Below the pieces are notes generated by a model that made no database searches, was not told where the DNA came from, and worked only from the letters and a program-made list of their open reading frames with translations. 64,000 bases of DNA, taken from assembly GCA_038501625.1 (NCBI GenBank), contig JAZAYU010000363.1, forward strand, positions 248,001 to 312,000. The letters run 5' to 3'. Of the stretch, positions 1 to 54,836 are shown one piece after another; the first letter of the stretch is position 1, and each line of letters opens with the position of its first letter. The DNA comes from Corbicula japonica (lineage: Eukaryota; Mollusca; Bivalvia; Venerida; Cyrenidae). A program made the translations under genes and the position numbers.

Positions 1-40
1 TGAAATTAAGTGGTTATAGTATACTGAAATAAAATAAATT

Positions 41-170
41 AAAATGGAACTTTAAAAGCCATCGAACACTGCAAATATCAAAATATTGCAGGCTTGGTTC
101 GACTGAGCCTGTTCTTAAGCATTTAATGGAAATGCATACATGTATTACTGTTCACATTGCCTTGGTTTTG
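41..170 (+). repeat. Interspersed repeat R1, 5' fragment
   Basis: This is a diverged copy of a dispersed repeat. It shares the text GGAACTTTAAAAGCCA, then 'tattgcaggct.ggtt.ga..gagcctgttc' and 'taatggaaatgc'. Related copies lie at 7535-7735 (-), 9350-9780 (+), 13845-14100 (-), 18857-19408 (+) and 19511-20062 (+). No coding capacity is visible. Confidence 0.6.
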
Positions 171-369
171 CACAGCTCAATATTTACACAAATAAAAGTA
201 TCGAGCATAGTGGCCTTCGAAGGACTAGGCCTATATAATCTTATAATGACCCTTGATACCTAACTGTGACCTTGACCTTTGAGATGGGAACCTGGGGTTT
301 GTGCACAACATTCTGTCTTACTGAGGTAAATATTCATACCAAACATTAACAAGATTGCTCAATGCATGT

Positions 370-550
370 TAACCCTTTCCTGTATAGATACACCTTTATT
401 GCTAGGGCGTGTCGTCTGATCAGGATCTAAACTGTTCACTTTTTGATTCATTAGGTTATTCTGATCAAATACGACCAGTGAAGGCACGGATGTGCCGCTG
501 ATCTGGATCTACACTGGTCGCACATGCGTATTTATAAAGGAAAGGGTTAA
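370..550. mobile_element. Palindromic MITE, family P1 (copy 1)
   Basis: The element begins AACCCTTTCC and ends GGAAAGGGTTAA, so its ends are inverted repeats. The interior carries opposed copies of 'GTGTAGATCCAGATCAG' and 'CTGATCAGGATCTACACTG', so nearly the whole unit can fold back. Similar copies lie at 849-1055, 1236-1479, 1555-1775, 2384-2520 (partial), 36425-36592, 40227-40561 and 54597-54836. It is non-autonomous with no ORF. Confidence 0.7.
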
Positions 551-848
551 AGTTACAAGCCAGACAAATCCAGATGAATGCACTAACAGAATGCAGTAAT
601 GCACCCACAAACACCGATCAACCATTGTGACAAGTAAGTCGAGCTCTCTGCAAGCGAGCTTGACAGAAATCTTGGCTTGTTCAAACGTGTTGGTGTGAAA
701 CCATCCCACTTGAGACTAGCATGTATGACAGTGCATGTCTTTATCTAATTAACAGTTAAAATGCCTTATCAGTTTGTGAAGATGTATAGGTAAGATAATA
801 ATGATATGACTGTGTATGTCTGTATCTAATTCCTAATTAAACATTTTT

Positions 849-1055
849 AAAACCCTTTACTCCATATATAATTATGCATTTTATCACATCTGAGACCAGT
901 GTAGATCCAGATCAGCCGGCAGTTCACCTAATCAGGTATAACCTAATCAATCTCAAAGTGAACATAACAGATCCTGATCAGATGGCACAGATGTGCTAGT
1001 TTATCTGGATCTACACTGGTCACGTATGCAGTGAAAGGGGCATGTAAAGGGTCAA
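849..1055. mobile_element. Palindromic MITE, family P1 (copy 2)
   Basis: It starts AAAACCCTTTACTCCATATA and ends with 'aaagggtcaac'. It has the internal opposed 'gtagatccagatcagccgg' and 'atctggatctacactgg' arms of the family. Confidence 0.65.
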
Positions 1056-1235
1056 CATAAACCTTTAACTAACCTCATGTTTCTTATCATTTTTTGTTGA
1101 GATGCAGATCTACTGTGCAGTGGTCTGGCTTGTAAAAATACCTGAAATCAGAACTTGACAGCTACAAATCTATTTCCAACTTCCTTCTACTTGACATCAC
1201 TGTAAGACACCACATTGTAGCATTATTATCAACTT

Positions 1236-1479
1236 TAGCCCTTTACTTTATATAATTATCGCCGTTTAAAATGTGAGTTGATTAAGAGTTGATTAAGATC
1301 AGCCGACGCATCTATGTCATCTGACAGGATCTACACTGATTGCATCATTTTCAGAAATAACCTATTAATGAATATAATAGCAAACAGTGTGAATTCTTAT
1401 CAAACGGTTGTGCCTTCTGAACTGGATTTACACAGTTCCCCCACACAATAAAGGTGTTTCCGTGGATTAAAGGGGTAAA
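1236..1479. mobile_element. Palindromic MITE, family P1 (copy 3, diverged)
   Basis: It starts TAGCCCTTTACTTTATA and ends AAAGGGGTAAA. It has the same internal 'gatctacactg' and 'gatcagcc' motifs, more diverged than in copies 1 and 2. Confidence 0.55.
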
Positions 1480-1554
1480 TTAAAGTTGCTAGGATACAAA
1501 ATTTACCTTATTATAATTCTTTTATTGAACCCATGTATGTGAACAAATCGTATT

Positions 1555-1775
1555 TTAACCCTTTACTCCATGCCATATAGCTGTTTTCCATGAGCTAACA
1601 GTGTAGATCCAGATCAGCCAGCACATCTGTGCTGTTTGATAAGGACGTACACTGTCTGCTTTTTGATTCATTAGGTTATTTCTGACCAAAAATTTGACCA
1701 GTGCTGGCTGATATGTATCTACACTGGTCGCACATGCGTAAATATGTGTACACAATTTTAGAGGAAAGGGTTAAT
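1555..1775. mobile_element. Palindromic MITE, family P1 (copy 4)
   Basis: It starts TAACCCTTTACTCCATGCC and ends GAGGAAAGGGTTAATT. Internal motifs match copies 1 and 2, including 'gctttttgattcattaggtt'. The 66-codon reading frame across it is incidental. Confidence 0.65.
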
Positions 1776-1782
1776 TAATATG

Positions 1783-2090
1783 CTTCAGTGTCTCAAAAGT
1801 GGTTAAGATTATTGGTACTACTATGTCATGTCTATCAATGACTATTCACAATTCAGGGTGGAATACTTCAATGTCTCAAAAGTGGGTAATATTATAGAAA
1901 CTACTATGTCATGTCTATCAATGACTATTCACAATTCAGGGTGGAATACTTCAATGTCTCAAAAGTGGGTAATATTATAGAAACTACTATGTCATGTCTA
2001 TCAATGACTATTCACAGTTCAGGGTGGAATACTTTAATGTCTCAAAAGTGGGTAATTTTATAGAAACTACTACGCCATGTCTATTAATGA
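1783..2090. repeat. 83-bp tandem repeat, about 3.7 copies
   Basis: The unit contains 'caatgtctcaaaagtgggta' and 'tcatgtctatcaatgactat'. The motif 'tgtctcaaaag' recurs near 1788, 1871, 1954 and 2037, an exact 83-bp step. The two central copies are almost identical, which points to recent amplification. No coding function is seen. Confidence 0.85.
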
Positions 2091-2383
2091 CTATACAGAA
2101 GCAAATTTTGTATAATCTGTACATTTCAAAACCTTTTGCAAGTGAATTTTACTGTTTAGTAATGCTATAAAGCTTTGATTTTAAATAAGTTAACGTGTAA
2201 GTTAACTATAACAAAGGATTACATCGTATTTACTCTGTTCACATGTCTTCTAGAATTTTTTTCAAATTATATATTTTGATATTTAAAAATAATAAATTAA
2301 ATTGTCTTGATATTTGACAAAGCACCTGTAAGTCCTTGCCAAATTACTAAAACTGAATGCACACATGTTTGTCCCTGTATACT

Positions 2384-2520
2384 TTCCTTCATATAAACTC
2401 CTGAATGGCATGGGTGAACAGTTTAGATCCACATGAGCTTGCACATCCATGACCTCTGATCAGGATCTACACTGTTCACTTTTTGATTTGTTAGGTTATT
2501 TCTTACAAAACACAAACAGA
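2384..2520. mobile_element. Palindromic MITE, family P1 (partial copy 5)
   Basis: It matches the P1 family from 'ccttcatataaactcctgaa' to 'tttttgatttgttaggttat'. The second half is lost or diverged. Confidence 0.5.
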
Positions 2521-3002
2521 GCATATCTATATGATATCAGATACCCAAAAACAGGTGTTCAGGCTGACACTGTTTGCCCGCGCAATAAATGCATATATAA
2601 GGATGCAACGGATAATCAAATGTACTGCCAAGGTGACAATTAACTTACAGTTCCCATAAGTTCATACAACTGCACATTCTCCTGGACTCGAAAATGAAAC
2701 AATCCAAACATAAACGCAACAAAATGTAGAATATTCGGCACAACATAAGTGGTCACAATATGTTCACATGCTATTGAGTATGTCTCTTTTGATGCGGTGA
2801 GATTCTTAAAAGTTTGCTTTTTTGGCTACAACTGCTGGCTCATTGGTGAAAAATGGAACGTAGTCAGGTTTGAAGATGGTGTGGATGAGTAGTTGTGGCA
2901 ACCGTCTGAAAAAAATATGCTACATTTATTATAACAATTATGTATTCTACTTTTATTATATTTATTAATTACCATCGTAACTAGTTCAATCATATCACTC
3001 AT

Positions 3003-3380
3003 CATTAAAGAGGCAGTCCAACCATTAAAGAGGCAGTCCGACCATTAAAGATGTTGTCCGACCATTAAAGAGGCAGTGCGACCATTAAAGATGTTGACCG
3101 AACATTAAAGAGGCCGTCCGACCATTAAAGAGGCAGTTCGACCATTAAAAAGGCAGTCCGACCATTAAAGAGGTAGTCCGACAATTAAAAAGGTAATCCC
3201 ACCATTAAAGAGGCAGTCTGACACCTAATGAGCTAGTACGACCATTAAAGAGGCAGTCCGACCATTGAAGATGTTGTCAGACTATTAAAGAGGCAGTCTG
3301 ACCATTAAAGAGGTGGTACGACAATTAAAGAGGTAGTTCAACCTTTAAAAGAAGTAGTCTGATAATTTAAGTATTTGTCC
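3003..3380. repeat. 20-bp minisatellite, about 19 copies
   Basis: The unit is ACCATTAAAGAGGCAGTCCG with point variants such as 'gatgttgtccg' and 'gaggtagtacg'. Copies degrade toward the 3' end. The unit is not a multiple of three, and no long ORF runs through it. Confidence 0.85.
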
Positions 3381-4099
3381 GGAGTATAAGAAACAGTTAT
3401 CAATGCAAAGACATTATGAAACCAAACATAGAAATATAGATAAATTTTATTAACACTTGTTACTACAGTGCCATTATGACCCAAGGATCCCACCCACAAA
3501 AAACAAATATTGACTGTAAGCTAATTTTATTTAAACAGCTGCCTTTTATCATGTTTTGAAACTTTTATTTATATATAGTATTAAATAATATTATATTATT
3601 ATATATTGTAATGTTTGTACTGTTAACGTTGAAAAGTCGGTATTCCAATTACTGATCACACTTTGTTGATTGGGCCATTACCATGCGTCCGGAAAATCTA
3701 AACAAACTGTAAATACATTGTATTTGTTATTAATATGTTTATGTATTTTTACATACTGAGAAATATTGTAAATAAACTTAAAATCTTGTGCTGAGTTACA
3801 TATTTTTTTAGCACTGTAATAAACTTTAAGATAATTTATTACATAAAAACAAGCATTTGAAGCACCTTATTGAACACACCAAACAGGTGCATAATGTTGA
3901 ACTAGTAACCACAGATCGTGTTTTTTTTCTACAATACGGAGGATTCCAACCTGACAGCTGTTTGGTGCAACGCAACAGGGTCTGATCTAACAGTAAATGT
4001 CAAAAAAGTCTCACCAAAAGTTCGAAATACGCGTAATATTTAACAGAAAACGGCCTCCGAAATGCAGGTTATTATTTTTCTCATAGATTATTCTTCTCA

Positions 4100-4238
4100 G
4101 TGCGACTTCCGGAAATCCCCGACGAAGCGTTCTGATTTGTCGAACTATTGACTTAGTCCGCGAAATACTTTGCAAACAAATCGTTCGACCAATCAGAACG
4201 CTTCTAACAAAAGAGTCGGGGATTTCCGGAAGTCGCAC
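4100..4238. mobile_element. Foldback hairpin element of about 139 bp
   Basis: The left arm GTGCGACTTCCGGAAATCCC continues to 'CGTTCTGATT' and is mirrored by 'AATCAGAACG' and GGGATTTCCGGAAGTCGCAC on the right. About 60 bp of unpaired loop separates the arms. This is probably a MITE. It lies just before the 39-bp array. Confidence 0.65.
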
Positions 4239-4253
4239 CTAGGAGAAGGAATC

Positions 4254-5430
4254 ATGCAGCTGTTTAAAGCTTTGTTGTAACAAAGAAATAATGCTGCTGT
4301 AAATTGCTTTGTTGTCATAAAGAAATGATGTAGTTGTACATCGCTTTACTGTAATAAAGAAATCACGTGCAGCTGTTCATCGCGTTGTTGTAATAAAGAA
4401 ATCATGCAGCTGTACATCGCTTTGAAATAAAAAAAATCATGCAGCTGTTCGTCGCTTTTGTTGTAATAAAGGAAAAATGCAGCTGTTCATTGCTTTGTTG
4501 TAATAAAAAAAATGACGTGCAACTGTACATCGCTTTGTTGTAATAGAGGAATCACGTGCAGCTGTACATCGCTTTGTTTTAATAAAGGAATCATGTGCAG
4601 CTGTACATCGCTTTGTTGTAATAAAGGAATCACGTGCAGCTGTACATCGCTTTGTTGTAATAAAGGAATCACGTGCAGCTGTACATCGCTTTGTTGTAAT
4701 AAAGGAATCACGTGCAGCTGTACATAGCTTTGTTGTAATAAAGGAATCACGTGCAGCTGTACATCGCTTTGTTTTAACAAAGGAATCATGTGCAGCTGTA
4801 CATCGCTTTGTTGTAATAAAGGAATCACGTGCAGCTGTACATCGCTTTGTTGTAATAAAGGAATCACGTGCAGCTGTACATCGCTTTGTTGTAATAAAGG
4901 AATCACGTGCAGCTGTACAATGCTTTGTTGTAATAAAGGAATCATGTGCAGCTGTACGTCGCTTTGTTGTAATAAAGGAATCACGTGCAGCTGTACAATG
5001 CTTTGTTGTAATAAAGGAATCATGTGCAGCTGTACATCGCTTTGTTGTTATAAAGGAATCATGTGCAGCTGTACATCGCTTTGTTGTAATAAAGGAATCA
5101 CGTGCAGCTGAACATCGCTTTGTTGTAATAAAGGAATCACGTGCAGCTGTACATCGCTTTGTTGTAATAAAGGAATCACGTGCAGCTCTACAATGCTTTG
5201 TTGTAATAAAGAAATCACGTGCAGCTGTACATCGCTTTGTTGTAATAAAGGAATCACGTGCAGCTGTACATCGCTTTGTTGTAATAAAGGAATCATGTGC
5301 AGCTGAACATCGCTTTGTTGTAATAAAGGAATCATGTGCAGCTGTACATCGCTTTGTTGTAATAAATAAATCATGCAACTGTACATCGCTTTGTTGTAAT
5401 TAAAAAATCATGCAGCTGTTCATAGAGTAA
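4254..5430. repeat. 39-bp minisatellite, about 29 copies
   Basis: The unit includes 'aaaggaatcacgtgcagctg' followed by 'tacatcgctttgttgtaat', 39 bp in total. Because 39 is 13 codons, reading frames stay open on both strands and give apparent proteins of 70 to 313 residues with 13-residue periods. I regard these as repeat artefacts. Most units contain two adjacent E-box-type hexamers, CACGTG and CAGCTG. Several units have CATGTG instead of CACGTG. Outer units are shorter or more diverged. Confidence 0.9.
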
Positions 5431-6781
5431 GATTATATGAAATTAACACATTGAACTGTGTGTGTTTTCAACAATATTGGGACTATTGTTTGTAGGTTAC
5501 ACGTGATTACAAGACTTGAGTTGCGCTGAATCCAGGACTATGCGGCCAAGACAGCAATTTGCAAAAAAAAATCCCATGAACTGCCTGCCACAATATAAAA
5601 ATGCATTTGTACTGGGTTGCCTTCAATATACAAGATTTTTTTTTTAAATTTACTTTCAAATATGAGTATGATGTAACACTTGACAATAAGTGGTTAGATA
5701 TATTATTTGAAGAGCACTATTATATGATTTTCCTCAAACTAACAAGCACTAGAAATAAGTGGCTGCTGTACGATTTTTTCTTGTAAAATTAGGAAATAAG
5801 GTTATATGGTATGAACAATATTTCTAGCTGATAGAATACACGTTGATATTAGCTTTACACTTGCGCAGATACAATACTAATCTGCATTTAGCATCCTGGG
5901 TGTAAGCCACGTTAATTAAGCTGTTGTGAGAAATCAAGCATACTGTTATATGTAACATACTGCGAACAACAGATCGCCGGTTTAAATTACAGATGTCTTG
6001 AGCACGTTATCAAGTTTTAAATAATAATTTTCCAGTGAATGTCTTTCAATAATGTGAACCGGGATTTTCAGTTGATAAATTGTTACAAAGCACAACATGA
6101 TAAACTTGAAAACATAAAAGTGTTTAAAATAAAATCATAAGAAAATATCGTTTTGATTATTATCTACTGTAACAATTACTGGCAGCAAGAAATACGTGCT
6201 ATGTGACCGTCACAATTTATAATTGGAATGTTTTGGTAACACTATTGTCAGATATACTACCCAATCTTCGTAAAACTACATCACCAAAATAAGTCCATTT
6301 GAATATTATTAAGTATCTTAATGACAAATCTCTTCTAATCCAACATATCTTTAGGCAAGCTTTAACCGTATATTTGCAGCATTTACAAACTAGGGACCTT
6401 CTACCGCCGCTAATTAGACATCAAGCATTATATCGCCGTACTATACTCTCAAGACCTCTTGAAAATAACAAGTACAAACTTCCGAGTAAAATGTTCGTAA
6501 ATTAGAATTCATCACGTCACGCGATTGAAAAGTTAAATCTGCAATTGAATCGGATGTTCGGAGACATGTATAAGAACAAATTAGGATGCTTAAATGAATA
6601 TATCATAAACAAGGTGTTGGCAAATAAAATCTCCAATGAAAATTATAATAAAATAAATGAATCACCTTAATAAAAATTCATGAGAAACAAAACATATAGT
6701 TGTTTACTGCGCATGTCAATATTTGCAGACATGTGAAATTGTTTGGGAGTTTAGCAACGCGTAGAATATTTGGATTTAAAG
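5431..6781. other. 5' flank of the IgGFc-type gene, no feature recognised
   Basis: This is AT-rich single-copy-looking sequence. No TATA box or transcription start could be placed with confidence upstream of the ATG at 6782. The small ORFs at 5601-5786 and 6299-6505 have no recognisable domain. Confidence 0.4.
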
Positions 6782-50824
<44,043 letters not shown>

Positions 50825-50867
50825 TATCAGGCTACACGCTGCGTAGAGTTGTCGTGTTTTAACCTTA

Positions 50868-50873
50868 AATAAA
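50868..50873 (+). terminator. Polyadenylation signal AATAAA
   Basis: AATAAA lies 44 bases after the stop codon of the IgGFc-type gene, which suits a short 3' UTR. Confidence 0.65.
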
Positions 50874-51737
50874 CCTGTTACATTTTGCTTCATGCTGAAA
50901 CAAATCTTACAGCTTGAGAAAATCAACAGAACACATCCGTTCCCCAAATTAATGTTTTACAAAACTCGTTTATATTCACGGAAATAAACTTCGGCAACTC
51001 AAATCCTTTTTTAATCTTCAAGTTCAGAAACGATTTATTGCAACAATAATACTGTGATATAATTATATTTCGCGTGGGTTTAATTTTTGCTTATTCAGCT
51101 CTAAGCGATGTGCGCTAAATCAAATCCCAGTGAATATGAAGCACGCAATATACTATCCTATCGGAGCAATACAACTGAGCGAATTAATGTCCGCGCGACA
51201 ATGTCAATTGCGTCATATGAGCGAAAATAATTCCCCGCGAAATAAAATGATATCACAGTATTTCATGATATGTCTTTCTGCTGCAGATATTACCATGGTA
51301 TCATTTAATGTCACGGGGATCAATTTTCTCACAACTCCTGCATGAGAGTTTCGCGCGGGAATATATTTGCGCACTTGGAATAGATATTAAATGGTTTGAT
51401 TACGCTTTCAAACTGGTTTGATTTCGTGCATTTCTCCTAAAGTAAAATACATGAAAATAACAACCCGTGAAATATAATGGAACATAGTAAATTGTTTTGT
51501 AAAAGTATATATGGGTGTGTGCGTGAGTGCGTGTTCATTTAATATGCTCATTATTGCGTCAGCAGTCAATACCTATAATTTTGCTTTTGTAAATTTTCAT
51601 TTCTTAATGCAAGGCCGCTGTTGGCCCTTACAGTCTTTTTATGACATGTAGACATATTTGCACGGTAAACAATCCAGGACGTGCTATTTTTGGAAGCATG
51701 ATGAGCCTCGCTTTCATTTGCAACAGAATGTGTGGTA
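50874..51737. other. 3' flank, no feature recognised
   Basis: The sequence holds 'gcgtgggtttaatttt' type motifs also seen in the neighbouring TTAA elements. No gene is seen. The ORF at 51130-51345 has no domain. Confidence 0.35.
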
Positions 51738-51834
51738 AACAACGATATTTGATTTTTGCTTAAAAAGTTTGAGAAAAGCAATTCCAAATTTTGAATAAGC
51801 GAATAAAAAATGGGGGTCACTGACTTAGTTAAAG

Positions 51835-52621
51835 CTAGTGTCACACTTACGGCGTTTCTACGGCGTTTCTGTGGCGTTCTAACTTTTTCTCAAAACGCCA
51901 TCAGATCGCCGTCGATTTTACATTTTTTTTTATCAAAACGCCACCTGTTGGCGTTTTTACGACGTTTTCACGGCGTTCATGGCGATGCCGCGGCGCTTGC
52001 CAGCGAGCTTGTGGCGACATCACAGCGTTTGGTCACGATTAGACGGTGATCCCGCGGCGTTCCTACTACGTTGTAGGCGATGCACTACGTCTTTACGGCG
52101 TTCCTACTGCGCTCAAGGCGTTGGTACTACGATCTCCCGGCGCGTTTACAGCTTGTCTAGGCTCAAAATATTTCATTCTTGAACAGAAGAAAGTTGGAAA
52201 AGGAAAAAGGGCCAAACAAAGTATGTAAAAAGGAAATCAATTTCATCTTTTACTTATTATAATTATAAATAAAAAACACAGGTATTTAATAAAGTGACGT
52301 CATTTTATTTAAAAGGTAAAAGGTAAAGGTATGGGTTTATAGTCAGGTATCAATGAACATTTTCACCCGCCTTTTACATTTACCCCCTGATCACTGGATA
52401 TAAGTCGTCCGTTAACAGTCGGCGCAAAAGGCAGCCATGGAGCATTAGCTTATATTCCTCACAGGTACCCATTTACACATGCAATCTCCGTCAATAACCG
52501 TGGCGACCTCACGGCGTTCTCACGGCGTTCTCGCGGCGCTCTGGACGATCGTACGGCGTTCCTACGGCGATTGCACGGCGTTCCTACAGCGTTTTCACAA
52601 GAATGGCGACAGTGACAGTAG
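51835..52621. mobile_element. Non-autonomous element with 'acggcgtt' repeats
   Basis: Ends are CTAGTGTCAC and GTGACAGTAG (9 of 10 bases mirror). The outer thirds hold many copies of 'acggcgttc', in direct order at both sides. The host sequence on both sides continues the TTAA element seen uninterrupted at 41800-41820, so the boundaries are supported by an empty site. The ORFs here are short and without domains. Confidence 0.65.
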
Positions 52622-53703
52622 TTTTATTGTGCTATTACAATTTTAAGTACCCCTATCCCCTTTTGAAAAAACACGTTATTTTTGAAAATTTTAGAGAAAA
52701 AAATTGGTTCAATAATTAAAAACTTCGTCAAAAGACACAACAGAGGAAGTTAGATTGAACTATCATAAAAATGACATGTAATCGATTTCTTTTATGTTAA
52801 TTTGTCAAAAATATCTTTAAAAACGTTACTAGGGGTAAAAACGAACATTCCAAAATGCATATAATACTTACGTCAATTATTCGTATTCTGACGTTACACT
52901 TATAATTATCAAGCACTTCGATATTATACTTACGTACAATTTCATAAATTCTGCTGTTTTCTTCTTATATTGTCAAAGAATTTTCGCAAAGGCGTGCTAA
53001 ATTTATTTAATAGTGTTCTTAATTACTCAAGAAACGCACAAGATTTCAGTGTAGTTATATAGACATTTGATTAAAACTGTTCAAATCGTTAGTCTATGCA
53101 CGTAATAGAAATATTGTAGCGCCTAAATTTGTGCGCGGTGACGTTTAAATAATTTTTAAAAATATATTTCGTAGCCCCAGCAGCTCTTTAAAAAGAATAT
53201 CTATCAATTCTAGTTAGCTAACGGCCTTATTTTGTCTTGTAAAAAGTTAAAGGGATGACAAATAATCCACCAGCCGTGCGTATGTTTGATTTGTTCCCAT
53301 TATTTTCTGCAAATATACATGTACATCTCTTTTTGCTTGTAAGCTGCAATTTTAAATGATTGATATTGATTTTACCTGCATCTAAGGTAGTTTTACAGTT
53401 CCATGATTGGATGCTCCATTTGCGCGGTCGTAACTGTATTTCATTTACCCATATACATTGTACTTCATATTGTGCAAATTCTAAATTATTTTATGATTAT
53501 CAAAGAGTTCACAGTTTTCTCATAAAAGCGTCTAAGAAAATATAGCAAAACAATAGCCATGTTGTTAAGTGGTATGTTGCTTGAACTTTTGTTTGTGACA
53601 GTGAGAATCGCACACAGTGAGAAACGACAAAACAACGGTGAATGCCTCGGCGCGGAGTTATAACATACGTTCCTCGTTTTATTGTTCATATGTACTTTCC
53701 CGG

Positions 53704-54311
53704 TCCGTTCTAATACCCCAAACCACCCCAAACCATACCCCAAACTACCCCAAACCATACCCCAAACTACCCCAAACCACCCCAAACCACCCCAAACAAA
53801 ATCCAATATAAGGTTGTGATAATTAAATAAGTCCATATGACTTGTGAGCTCAAGTTTAAAATCAGTGTTAAACTTCTTGCCTCTGTAGCAAAATAAACAT
53901 CAAATTTTAGTAAACGACATGACTGGCCATAAATAAGTATGACACATAGTAGGTGTGAAATACACTAAACCACATCTACAGTGTTTACCTCAAACCACTT
54001 GAAATCGACTACATTTAATATTTTAAGTGTTAGAATCAGATTACAGGTAAAATGCATGGATTGTTGGTGGTTTAACATCCCCCCACCCCCCCCCCACCAC
54101 AAAAAAAAAATATTTTCAATGTGTATTATTAAAATATGGTTATAGAGGCAACATGTTTAACACTGATTTTTATACTAGAGCTCACAAGTCCTTATTTCAT
54201 TTGGACTTATTTAATTATCACAACCTTATATTGGATTTCGTCTGGTGTGGTTTGGGGTAGTTTGGGGTATGGTTTGGGGTAGTTTGGGGTGGTTTGGGGT
54301 ATTAGAACGGA
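53704..54311. mobile_element. 608-bp foldback element with polyG/polyC arms
   Basis: Ends are TCCGTTCTAATACC and GGTATTAGAACGGA. The arms continue with 'ccccaaaccaccccaaacca' against 'ggtttggggtagtttggggt', then 'ttgtgataattaaataagtc' against its mirror, to 'gtgttaaac' and 'gtttaacac'. The arms total about 180 bp. GTACTTTCCCGG occurs close to both ends (53692-53703 and 54316-54327). The TTTGGGGTAG repeats could form G-quadruplexes. No ORF of interest. Confidence 0.75.
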
Positions 54312-54596
54312 CACTGTACTTTCCCGGAAACTGCTGCGACACATACACTGACCAACCAGGTTCCTGTACGTATGTATTTCTTATCCGTCATAGATTGCTA
54401 AAATAAGTTTGAGACCGGCGATTCCGTGCTTATGTGCCGTGTCTGTGGTTATGCGCAATATGCGAGTTTTACAGTCTCGACAATCAACATAGAAAGGTAC
54501 CACGAAATGAAGCAGCATCAGACGAAGAAAATTGCTGTAAAAATTGATTTAGAAATAATCCGAAATTCGTTAAACCAATTCCTTTATATATTATAT

Positions 54597-54836
54597 ATGG
54601 TCACCTTAATGCCTTATATATATGCATTTTATCGCATTAGCAAACAGCGTAGATCCAGATTAGCTTGCACATCCGATCTAATCGATTTCTCTTTTAATTT
54701 TTTGTCTGATCAGGATCTGCACTGTTAGCTTTTTGGTCAGAAATAACCTTATTAATCAAAAGCGAACAGTGTAGATCCTTCGGAACCTACACTATTCGTC
54801 CATTCCATTTAGGCGTTTATATGGAAAAAGGCGTTA
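54597..54836. mobile_element. Palindromic MITE, family P1 (copy 8)
   Basis: It occupies the position equivalent to copy 7 in the inverted TTAA element. Motifs are 'agcgtagatccagattagct', 'gatcaggatctgcactg' and 'tttatatggaaaaaggcgtt'. Confidence 0.55.

Noticed and set aside
3003..3380. CRISPR array
   Set aside because: The units are continuous 20-bp tandem repeats with no unique spacers, and the DNA is animal nuclear.
4437..5386. Long - strand ORFs of 112 to 313 residues with 13-residue repeats, and matching + strand ORFs
   Set aside because: They arise because the 39-bp tandem unit is a multiple of three. Several frames on both strands stay open, and there is no start context, splice site or domain.
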